Assembly (NCBI GenBank): GCA_002309675.1
Contig: DBXX01000099.1
Coordinates: forward strand, 15,075-27,569
Length of the DNA: 12,495 bases
Origin: Lachnospiraceae bacterium UBA1201
GTDB taxonomy: Bacteria > Bacillota > Clostridia > Lachnospirales > Lachnospiraceae
Reading direction: 5' to 3'
Both the position numbers and the translations under genes were made by a program. Numbering within the stretch: the first letter of the stretch is position 1; the number at the start of each line of letters is the position of its first letter. Below the pieces are notes generated by a model. That model was not told the DNA's origin and ran no database searches. It saw only the letters and a list, made by a program, of their open reading frames with translations. Shown in pieces: positions 1-6,235 of this stretch.

Positions 1-837
1 ATGCCTTCGTATGTACCGGCCGGCTTAGATGCCATGGTTTACTCTCAGGGTAACAGTGACTTCGTTATCCAGAACAACTACAGTCATCCCGTCTACATCG
101 AGACGGTAGTGACGAATAACGGAACGTTCGGCGAGCTTCGTTTCCGCATCTTCGGTGTGGAAGAACGTGAGGCAGGCCGCACGATCTCATACGAATCCAA
201 ATTGATAGAAAAAGACTGCAGAATTCCTGCGGAAGATGCAGATCCGTCCGAGTATTTCAAACTGGTATACGATGATAAGATGCCTACTCTGGAGGAATCC
301 GCCCAGACCGGTAAGGAATATGCAGAGCAGACCGGTAGTTTCTATCCGGTCGTAAAGGCAGACGTTTATAAGGTCGAGTATAAGAACGGCCAGGAAGTTA
401 AGCGTTCACGTATCTATACAACATATTATAAGAATGCCGGTAAGGGTTACATCTCCGGTATTTTCAAGGTAAACCCGGATACATATATCCGCGCGATCGA
501 GTTCAACTTCAAGATGCTCGAAGAAGGAAAGCAGCCGATCATCCACTGGGCTTCCCATAAGATGGATGAGGAGAAGAATAAGCCGACCACGACCCCGGAA
601 CCGTCGACCGAAGAGCCTACGGAAGCACCGACCGAGAAGCCTACGAAGGCTCCGACTGAGGCACCTACGGAAGCACCGACCGAGAAGCCTACACAGGCAC
701 CCACGGAAGCACCGACCGAGAAGCCTACACAGGCACCTACGGAGCCGCCGACACCGGCGCCTACGCAGGCACCTACAGAGCCCCCTGCTCCGGCAACACA
801 GGAGAACTCCTCGCACGACGAGCTGGGCGATGAATAA
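1..837 (+). CDS. VanW family protein, 3' part (5' end outside window)
   Basis: This is the C-terminal 278 residues of a secreted VanW-family protein. The gene runs in from the left: the Met at base 1 aligns with an internal position of the downstream paralogue, just after the usual His-Ser of the VanW core, so it is not the start. Residues 1-60 (SYVPAGLDAMVYS, then NSDF and HPVYIE) match the end of the VanW domain. The C-terminal third is a Pro/Thr tail built from APTE, KPTQ and PPTP phrases, probably a disordered wall-spanning or spacer segment. No LPXTG motif or C-terminal membrane helix is visible. The biochemical role of VanW is unknown; the name comes from vanB-type vancomycin resistance clusters, and most clostridial members have no link to resistance. 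A complete paralogue starts 24 bp downstream, suggesting tandem duplication. Confidence 0.85.
   Translation: MPSYVPAGLDAMVYSQGNSDFVIQNNYSHPVYIETVVTNNGTFGELRFRIFGVEEREAGRTISYESKLIEKDCRIPAEDADPSEYFKLVYDDKMPTLEESAQTGKEYAEQTGSFYPVVKADVYKVEYKNGQEVKRSRIYTTYYKNAGKGYISGIFKVNPDTYIRAIEFNFKMLEEGKQPIIHWASHKMDEEKNKPTTTPEPSTEEPTEAPTEKPTKAPTEAPTEAPTEKPTQAPTEAPTEKPTQAPTEPPTPAPTQAPTEPPAPATQENSSHDELGDE
597..790 (+). repeat. Tandem repeat coding for Pro/Thr-rich tail
   Basis: This is an imperfect in-frame repeat inside the first VanW gene. A 23-bp unit beginning GAAGCACCGACC and ending CCTAC occurs identically at 622-644, 670-692 and 706-728, spaced 48 and 36 bp, so whole codons separate the copies. Shorter variants fill the space up to 790. 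Identity at the DNA level, not just the protein level, points to slippage or unequal recombination, so the tail length probably varies between strains. Confidence 0.8.
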
Positions 838-861
838 GCACAAACGAAAAGAGAGAGACGA

Positions 862-2748
862 ATGAAAACATGTATTCGATTTACGTGGCTTTTGGCAACT
901 ATTCTCTTGTTGTTTGTCAAGCCCGTATATGCAGATCCGACTGCACCGGATGCGACCGCAGTGCCTGTGGATATCGTAGGCGCTCCCGCGGACGGTTCGG
1001 CGACGGATGATGTTGAAACAGAAGAAGCGGTGGATGGAACCGATGCGGAAGGGGAGACCGGCGAAGCGGAAGAACCGAACGTTGAGTTTGAACTCCCTGA
1101 AGGTGAGAAAGTCCCTGCCGGCGTTTTTCTGGATGACATCGAGATCGGCGGCCTGACCGCTGAGGAAGTCGACGCTTTGGTAGAGGCGCGACTGAAAGAA
1201 TTAGGCGAAAAGAAACTGCGCCTGTCTACCCCGAAGACTTTTGTACAGATCACACTCAATGAGCTCGGACTCTACTGGAGCAACCGTTCACAGGTCTACA
1301 AAGAAGCCAGCTCCTTAGTGAACCCCGGTAGCCTGGTAACACAGTATAAAGCAAAAAAAGATCTGGAATTCGCCAGCATGACGCTTTCTTTGGAAACCAA
1401 GGTCGACAAAGAACTCCTGACTGCGTTTTTACTGGATCACATGGAAGAACTCAATTGTGAACCGAAGAATGCATACGCGAAGCGGTTCGCAAATGAATTT
1501 ACCATCGTAGACGGAACGGACGGCGTCACGATCAGCGAAGACGCCACATACAACGAGATACTGTCTGCGTTGAAGAACCTCAATTCCGAGATCGGAGAGG
1601 ATCGTATCCTGAAGGTCGAGGCAGTCGGCAACACGACGAAGCCGGAGTTCTATAAGGACATATTCGAAGGCTTCGGCGACCTGCTCGGTGCCTATTCGAC
1701 AAATTATTCAACAAAAGCATCGGAACGTACGGTAAATGTTACCGTCGCGACGACGAAGTTCAACGGACTGACCATTTACCCCGGACAGGAGATCTCCGCG
1801 CTGGAGATCATGCGCCCGGTCACCACGGAGGGCGGCTATAGAAAAGCTCCGACCTACACATCCAGTGGTGTCGAGGACGAAACCGGCGGCGGTATCTGCC
1901 AGGTTGCGACGACTTTGTATAATGCACTTCTGAAGGCAGAGATCGAGGTGACCTATCGTAAGAACCATTCACGTACACCCACCTATGTTCCGCTGTCTCA
2001 GGATGCCATGGTCTATTCGGCCGGAAACAGTGATTTCCGTTTCCGCAACAACTTAGATCACCCGATCTACATCGAGAGTTTCGTAGATAATTCTACGAAC
2101 CCCGGTAAAACCGAATTCCGCATCTACGGCGTGGAATATCGTCCGTCGAACCGTAAAGTTGAGTATAAGGCGGAATTGATCTCCTACAGTATCCCCGGGG
2201 AAGGTGCATCACCTTACGAGTATTATCAGTTGAAGAGCGATTCTTCATTGACCCCGTTTGGCGAGGTAAACGGAGACCCGACGAAGGTATATGCGGATTT
2301 CGTATCCAGCTTCTACCCGGCAGCGGTTGCAAGGCTCCACAAGATCGTTTATGTTGATGGCGTGGAAGTAAGCAATACCGTTATCAATTCCAGTAACTAT
2401 ACGAATAAATCCAAGGGCCATGTATCCGGAACCTACATCACAGGTGAGTATAAGGCCCATCCGGAGACCATCATCGAGGCGATCGAGTATGATGTAAGTT
2501 ATCTGCTCGAAGGTAAGGAACCGAAGATCACATGGGCGGAACGTCCGTACGTTCCTCCTACGACGAAGGCTCCGGAGACCACGACAGAGCAGGAAACCGA
2601 GTCAGAAGACGAGACGAAGTCTACGAAGGCTGAGTCAGAGACGAAGCCGACGAAGGCTGAGCCGGAGAAAAAGCCGACAAAAGCAGAGCCGGAGAAGAAA
2701 CCGACGAAAGCGGAGCAGAAATCTCCGGAGGATGACGACAGAGAGTAA
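862..2748 (+). CDS. VanW family secreted protein
   Basis: The gene encodes a 628-residue exported protein of unknown function. Residues 1-24 form a signal peptide with a likely signal peptidase I cut after VYA (residues 22-24). A very acidic linker, about 26-80, follows. The segment from about 85 to 280 has the GVFLDDIEIGGLTAEEV opening typical of the region that precedes VanW domains (the PG_binding_4-type area). The VanW core spans about 290-430 and includes GGGICQ at 342-347 (Cys346) and YVPLSQDAMVYS. The C-terminal ~65 residues are a Lys/Glu/Pro/Thr tail with repeated KPTKAEPEK phrases and no sorting signal. The core aligns closely with the preceding gene, so the two are tandem paralogues. 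The Shine-Dalgarno site is only a weak GAGAGAG at 851-857. No G5 domain is seen. An envelope role is inferred from export alone. Confidence 0.88.
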   Translation: MKTCIRFTWLLATILLLFVKPVYADPTAPDATAVPVDIVGAPADGSATDDVETEEAVDGTDAEGETGEAEEPNVEFELPEGEKVPAGVFLDDIEIGGLTAEEVDALVEARLKELGEKKLRLSTPKTFVQITLNELGLYWSNRSQVYKEASSLVNPGSLVTQYKAKKDLEFASMTLSLETKVDKELLTAFLLDHMEELNCEPKNAYAKRFANEFTIVDGTDGVTISEDATYNEILSALKNLNSEIGEDRILKVEAVGNTTKPEFYKDIFEGFGDLLGAYSTNYSTKASERTVNVTVATTKFNGLTIYPGQEISALEIMRPVTTEGGYRKAPTYTSSGVEDETGGGICQVATTLYNALLKAEIEVTYRKNHSRTPTYVPLSQDAMVYSAGNSDFRFRNNLDHPIYIESFVDNSTNPGKTEFRIYGVEYRPSNRKVEYKAELISYSIPGEGASPYEYYQLKSDSSLTPFGEVNGDPTKVYADFVSSFYPAAVARLHKIVYVDGVEVSNTVINSSNYTNKSKGHVSGTYITGEYKAHPETIIEAIEYDVSYLLEGKEPKITWAERPYVPPTTKAPETTTEQETESEDETKSTKAESETKPTKAEPEKKPTKAEPEKKPTKAEQKSPEDDDRE

Positions 2749-2756
2749 CGAATATG

Positions 2757-2766
2757 AAAGGGGGTG
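2757..2766 (+). promoter_or_regulatory. Strong ribosome binding site fixing the start at 2773
   Basis: AAAGGGGGTG differs from the ideal AAAGGAGGTG at one base and lies 6 nt before ATG 2773. A GTG at 2764 would sit inside this site and cannot use it, so 2773 is the better start of the AIR-synthase-like gene. Confidence 0.75.
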
Positions 2767-2772
2767 CCCCGG

Positions 2773-3840
2773 ATGAGACCCGGAAAGGTTCCCTATAACA
2801 CCTTCGTTCGAAGTATTGATAAGACCATAACCCCGCGGCAGCCATTCGTGCTGCGCGGGGTAGGTATGGGTCACGACAGCTCCGCGTTTGACGTAAGTCA
2901 GGACGGAGCGCTTGTTGTTTCTCAGACCTTATGTCTGCATGCCGATCTGGCACTTAAGGAAGATGCCTGGCTGGCCGCCGATTTTTACCGCACGGTAAAT
3001 GATCTCTACTGCGCGGGTGCACAGCCGAAGGCACTTACCGCGGCCTTCCTGCTTCCGGATACCTGCGAAGAGGAAGACTTCCGAAAACTGGTCCTTATGT
3101 TGGAGCAGTTCTGTGAAAATGAGAACATGGAATATGCCGGAGGCGACACGAAGATCGTGGACGCCGCATCGGTAGGGAAAGCGGTGATCACATTGACCGT
3201 GTACGGTACCAGAGAGAACTGGGCCGCAACTGCCACGACGTATTCCAAAGATACCCGCAAAGCTTCCGAGGCGTACTTTAAGCCGAAGGGCGGCGAGAGC
3301 CTGTTAATGGCGGGATATGCCGGAGACTCCGGTTTGGCGCTGGCTTCGCTCGCCTGCGATGAGCAGCTGGCCCGGCGGTATTCCGGGACGACCCTGAAGG
3401 CGGCGAGAGCGTGTCTTAAGGAGCTTTCGGCGGCGAAGGCGACGGCTGTCGCCCGTCGGCATGGCATAACGGCCATGCACAACATTTCCTCCGACGGAGT
3501 GTTCGGAGCGCTGTGGGAGATGGCGGACGGCGCGGGCTTAGGCCTGACCGCTGATCTGCGTGCCATCCCGGTCCTGCAGCAGACAATTGAAATATCCGAT
3601 TACCTGGAATTGAATCCGTACCGGCTCGAGGCGTGCGCATCCCTGCTGATGGCGTGCGACCCTGCAGAGGCGGACGCAGTCGTTACCGAACTGCATGCCT
3701 GCGGTGTTCCCGCGGCGTGCATCGGTCGCTTTCACAAAAAAGGTGAGAGCGTGGCGCGGATCCTCCAAAACGAGGATGAGGAGCGCTATATCGACCGCCC
3801 CGGCGGCGACGAACTGCAGGCCTTTCTGGTACGGAACTAA
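2773..3840 (+). CDS. AIR synthase-related (HypE/PurM-like) protein
   Basis: This is a 355-residue protein of the PurM/HypE/SelD/ThiL ATP-binding superfamily, and overall it most resembles HypE, the hydrogenase maturation factor. Visible landmarks are GHDSSAF at 33-39 (in the place of the family's GDDAAV), GGDTK at 123-127 (equivalent to HypE GDTKV), and the C-terminal-domain stretch around SSDGVFGALWEMADGAG (Asp241), equivalent to the HypE TRGGLATALNEIA region. The layout is an N-terminal AIRS domain (about 25-150) and a C-terminal AIRS_C domain (about 170-330). The C-terminal Cys that HypE uses to carry the carbamoyl/cyano group is absent; the protein ends FLVRN. No hyp or hydrogenase genes are nearby. 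It is therefore probably an ATP-dependent enzyme of unknown substrate rather than true HypE. The start at 2773 is chosen for its strong ribosome site; GTG 2764 would add three residues. Confidence 0.75.
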   Translation: MRPGKVPYNTFVRSIDKTITPRQPFVLRGVGMGHDSSAFDVSQDGALVVSQTLCLHADLALKEDAWLAADFYRTVNDLYCAGAQPKALTAAFLLPDTCEEEDFRKLVLMLEQFCENENMEYAGGDTKIVDAASVGKAVITLTVYGTRENWAATATTYSKDTRKASEAYFKPKGGESLLMAGYAGDSGLALASLACDEQLARRYSGTTLKAARACLKELSAAKATAVARRHGITAMHNISSDGVFGALWEMADGAGLGLTADLRAIPVLQQTIEISDYLELNPYRLEACASLLMACDPAEADAVVTELHACGVPAACIGRFHKKGESVARILQNEDEERYIDRPGGDELQAFLVRN

Positions 3841-3867
3841 GATAGAAGACGGAAAGTGAGGATACAC

Positions 3868-4350
3868 ATGAGAGAAAAGATTTTATCCGTTATGGAGAAG
3901 AACAGCCGCATTGACTTACATGATCTGGCACTGATGCTCGGCACCGACGAGGTGACTGTGGCGAATGAGATCGCAGACATGGAAAAAGAGCACATCATCT
4001 GCGGCTATCATACATTGATCAACTGGGACAATACGTCCGACGAGAAGGTCATTGCCCTGATCGAGGTGAAGGTCACGCCGCAGCGCGGCATGGGCTTCGA
4101 TAAGCTGGCGGAGCGTATCTACAAATTCAGCGAGGTCGAGGCAGTTTACTTAATGTCCGGCGCGTTCGATTTCACCGTGATCATCGAGGAGAAGACCATG
4201 CGGGCCGTCGCCCAGTTTGTTTCCGATAAACTGGCGCCGATGGAGGCGGTCATGAGCACAGCGACGCATTTCGTGCTCAAAAAATATAAAGACCACGGTA
4301 CCGTACTGGTTGGTGAGTCGAATGACGAAAGGATGTTGATCACACCATGA
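3868..4350 (+). CDS. Lrp/AsnC family transcriptional regulator
   Basis: This is a 160-residue feast/famine regulator. Residues 1-50 form a winged helix-turn-helix (MREKILSVMEKNSRIDL, then a recognition helix around TDEVTVANEIADME). Residues about 60-140 form the RAM ligand-binding domain, with EVEAVYLMSGAFDFTVII in the position of the usual V..CY.VTG.YDYLL core. Such proteins form dimers or octamers and respond to amino acids. ATG 3868 is preferred because GTGAGGA at 3856-3862 provides the ribosome site; a GTG start at 3856 would consume that site. The stop overlaps the start of the aminotransferase gene (ATGA, 4347-4350), so the two are translationally coupled and the regulator most likely controls, or senses products of, that enzyme's pathway. 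Confidence 0.88.
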   Translation: MREKILSVMEKNSRIDLHDLALMLGTDEVTVANEIADMEKEHIICGYHTLINWDNTSDEKVIALIEVKVTPQRGMGFDKLAERIYKFSEVEAVYLMSGAFDFTVIIEEKTMRAVAQFVSDKLAPMEAVMSTATHFVLKKYKDHGTVLVGESNDERMLITP

Positions 4351-5519
4351 GAAACCCATTATCCGATAAAGTTCTGGACATCAAGCCTTCGGGCATCCGG
4401 AAATTCTTTGATATCGTAAGCGAGATGAAAGATGCTATCTCCTTAGGTGTCGGCGAACCCGACTTCGAGACGCCCTGGCACATCCGCGAGGAAGGCATCT
4501 ACTCTCTGGAAAAAGGCCGCACGGTCTACACGTCGAATTCCGGCCTTTTGGAGCTGCGTAAGGAGATCGTGAACTATTTGAACCGCAGGGTGAATGTTAA
4601 CTATGATCCGCGCCACGAGGTGCTGATCACGGTCGGCGGAAGCGAAGCGATCGACCTGGCGCTGCGCGCTATGCTCAACCCCGGCGACGAGGTGCTGATC
4701 CCGCAGCCTTGCTATGTTTCGTACCTGCCCTGCTGCCAGCTGGCAGACGGCGTGCCGGTATTCATCAACCTGAAAGAAGAGAACCAGTTCCGCCTGACTG
4801 CGCAGGAACTGCGTGACGCCATCACACCGAAGTCGAAGATCCTCGTGCTGCCGTTCCCGAATAACCCGACCGGTGGCGTTATGACCCGTGAGGACCTGGA
4901 GGCGATCGCAGAAGTCATCATCGAGAAGGATCTCTTTGTTATCTCCGATGAGATCTATTCGGAGCTGACCTACCTCGGTGAGCATGTTTCCATCGCATCC
5001 TTGCCCGGCATGCGCGAGCGAACCATTCTGATCAATGGTTTCTCGAAAGCGTACGCAATGACTGGATGGCGCTTAGGATATGCGGCAGGACCGCAGTACA
5101 TCCTGGAGCAGATGACGAAGATCCACCAGTTCGCTATCATGTGCGCACCGACCACCAGCCAGTATGCGGCGATCGAGGCGTTGAAGAACGGCGACGAGGA
5201 TGTTGCGCGTATGCGTGACGCTTACGATCAGCGTCGTCACTTTGTACTGAGCCGTCTGCATGAGATGGGCCTGCAGTGCTTCGAGCCCTATGGCGCATTC
5301 TATGCATTTCCCAGTATAGCCCGCTTCGGACTTACCAGCGATGAGTTCGCGACCCGCTTTCTGAAGGAAGAGAAGGTGGCCATCGTGCCCGGAACGGCGT
5401 TTGGCGACTGTGGAGAGGGCTTTTTGCGTTTATCCTACGCATATTCCATCGAGAACCTGAAAGAGGCTCTGGGGCGCTTAGAACGCTTTGTACAGCGTCT
5501 GGAGCAGGAGCAGAGGTAA
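4347..5519 (+). CDS. PLP-dependent aminotransferase, class I/II
   Basis: The gene encodes a 390-residue fold-type I aminotransferase, a normal full length. The catalytic residues are intact: Lys234 in SKAYAMTGWRLGY forms the Schiff base with PLP, Asp201 (VISDEIYSEL, with Tyr204) contacts the pyridine nitrogen, Asn173 in NNPTGG contacts the cofactor hydroxyl, and Arg361 in FLRLSYA binds the substrate carboxylate. The N-terminal SLGVGEPDFETP is typical of the aspartate/aromatic aminotransferase Ib group. The amino donor and acceptor cannot be read from sequence; aspartate, aromatic, alanine or N-acetyl-diaminopimelate substrates are all possible. The gene overlaps the upstream Lrp-type gene by 4 bp and is 7 bp from trmL, which supports one operon. 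The enzyme is cytoplasmic. Confidence 0.92.
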   Translation: MRNPLSDKVLDIKPSGIRKFFDIVSEMKDAISLGVGEPDFETPWHIREEGIYSLEKGRTVYTSNSGLLELRKEIVNYLNRRVNVNYDPRHEVLITVGGSEAIDLALRAMLNPGDEVLIPQPCYVSYLPCCQLADGVPVFINLKEENQFRLTAQELRDAITPKSKILVLPFPNNPTGGVMTREDLEAIAEVIIEKDLFVISDEIYSELTYLGEHVSIASLPGMRERTILINGFSKAYAMTGWRLGYAAGPQYILEQMTKIHQFAIMCAPTTSQYAAIEALKNGDEDVARMRDAYDQRRHFVLSRLHEMGLQCFEPYGAFYAFPSIARFGLTSDEFATRFLKEEKVAIVPGTAFGDCGEGFLRLSYAYSIENLKEALGRLERFVQRLEQEQR

Positions 5520-5526
5520 GATTTCC

Positions 5527-6024
5527 ATGAATATCGTTCTTTTGGAGCCGGAGATTCCCGCCAACACGGGCAATATCGGCCGGACCTGTGTCGCGACGGA
5601 CACGCATCTGCACCTGATCCGTCCCTTAGGTTTCTCGCTCGACGAGAAACACCTGCGCCGCGCCGGCATGGATTACTGGAAGGATCTGAAGCTTTCGGTC
5701 TACGACAGCTTCGATGATTTCCTTTCGAAAAATCCGGGTGCCCGCGTTTACATGGCGACCACGAAGGCACATCAGGTCTATACCGAGCCCGACTACGGTC
5801 CCGATGATTTTATCATGTTCGGTAAGGAGAGCGCTGGAATTCCGGAGGAGATTCTCATAAACTACGAGGACACCTGCATCCGCATCCCGATGGTCGGGGA
5901 GATTCGTTCGCTTAACCTTTCCAACAGCGTGGCCATCGTCCTGTACGAGGCACTTCGTAAACAGAATTTTGCCGGTCTCAATGAGACGGGGCAGCTGCAT
6001 CGGCTGCATTGGAAGTCAGAGTGA
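5527..6024 (+). CDS. trmL: tRNA (cytidine(34)-2'-O)-methyltransferase TrmL
   Basis: This is a 165-residue SPOUT (SpoU-class) methyltransferase, close to the usual ~155-160 residues of TrmL. It uses S-adenosylmethionine to methylate the ribose of the wobble nucleotide in leucine tRNAs. The opening LLEPEIPANTGNIGRTC (about 5-21) is the family signature. Motif 2 is FGKESAGIPEE from residue 98, and motif 3, which builds the knotted cofactor site, is IPMVGEIRSLNLSNSVA from residue 120. There is no extra RNA-binding domain, as expected for TrmL rather than TrmH or RlmB. ATG 5527 is chosen because the protein then begins directly with the first beta strand; AGAGG at 5512-5516, inside the end of the aminotransferase gene, serves as ribosome site. 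An in-frame start at 5488 would add 13 residues that do not look like the family. Confidence 0.93.
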   Translation: MNIVLLEPEIPANTGNIGRTCVATDTHLHLIRPLGFSLDEKHLRRAGMDYWKDLKLSVYDSFDDFLSKNPGARVYMATTKAHQVYTEPDYGPDDFIMFGKESAGIPEEILINYEDTCIRIPMVGEIRSLNLSNSVAIVLYEALRKQNFAGLNETGQLHRLHWKSE

Positions 6025-6033
6025 CGTGACATC

Positions 6034-6056
6034 GTTGCAAGGGGAAGCCCTGCAAC
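6034..6056 (+). terminator. Hairpin after trmL, possible terminator
   Basis: GTTGC at 6034-6038 pairs with GCAAC at 6052-6056. After a one-base A bulge the stem continues as AGGG with CCCT around a GAAG loop. The hairpin begins 9 nt after the trmL stop. No U-run follows directly; a second, larger hairpin starts two bases later, so the pair may end the operon together. Confidence 0.45.
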
Positions 6057-6057
6057 A

Positions 6058-6100
6058 GGGGACGGTTCTTTTTGCCATGGTGACAGAAGGGACCGTCCCC
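6058..6100 (+). repeat. REP-like palindrome (GGGGACGG...CCGTCCCC)
   Basis: Arms 6058-6074 and 6084-6100 surround a 9-nt loop. Read as + strand RNA, all 17 positions pair, three as G-U wobbles; on the minus strand those three become A-C mismatches, so the structure favours + strand RNA. GGGGACGGTTC/ACCGTCCCC palindromes are, from general knowledge, dispersed repeats in many Firmicutes and other bacteria, often near REP-associated tyrosine (Y1) transposases; no transposase is present here. ATTTTCTC follows, so the element may double as a weak terminator for the trmL operon. Confidence 0.6.
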
Positions 6101-6114
6101 ATTTTCTCGTAAAA

Positions 6115-6146
6115 CTTACATTTATCTGAACTCCCCTTACATTTAT
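6115..6146 (+). promoter_or_regulatory. Direct repeat, possible operator
   Basis: CTTACATTTAT occurs identically at 6115-6125 and 6136-6146. The copies are 21 bp apart, two turns of B-DNA, and lie just upstream of the candidate -35 at 6158. The second copy also opens a perfect inverted repeat, ACATTTA-TT-TAAATGT, at 6139-6154. This arrangement suits a dimeric regulator binding one face of the helix. The region is AT-rich, so chance is not excluded. Confidence 0.4.
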
Positions 6147-6157
6147 TTAAATGTGCT

Positions 6158-6192
6158 TGTAATGTTTCGGGGTAAAACCGTACTATTATAAT
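6158..6192 (+). promoter_or_regulatory. Promoter of LRR/solute-binding lipoprotein; ECF-like -35
   Basis: TGTAATGTTTC at 6158-6168 differs at one base from the -35 region of the ECF sigma gene promoter at 9750. CGTA at 6179-6182, 15 nt after the TGTAAT hexamer, is a possible ECF -10. The same stretch also fits a housekeeping promoter: TTGTAA at 6157-6162 with TACTAT at 6181-6186 (18-bp spacer), or the consensus -10 TATAAT at 6187-6192. The site lies about 45-75 bp before the gene start at 6236. Confidence 0.5.
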
Positions 6193-6235
6193 AGAAGCCG
6201 ATGCAAGGCAATTCAGATTATGAAAGGAAGGAACT

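Noticed and set aside
597..790. CRISPR-like array from the regularly spaced 23-bp repeat
   Set aside because: The repeats are in-frame codons for Pro/Thr phrases, the spacers are short variants of the same repeat, and no cas gene is present.
406..1259. Long minus-strand open frames opposite the VanW tail repeats
   Set aside because: They are mirror translations of the Pro/Thr repeat and adjoining coding DNA, giving Arg/Cys- or Val/Gly/Ser-rich low-complexity proteins with no plausible start context.
1..2748. Vancomycin resistance locus because of VanW
   Set aside because: No vanB/vanA ligase, vanH, vanX or VanRS genes are present; VanW proteins are common in Clostridia without any resistance link.
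2773..3840. Naming the gene hypE, selD or purM
   Set aside because: It lacks HypE's terminal cysteine, SelD's N-terminal Cys/Sec loop and PurM's typical sequence, and no partner genes are nearby, so only the superfamily is supported.
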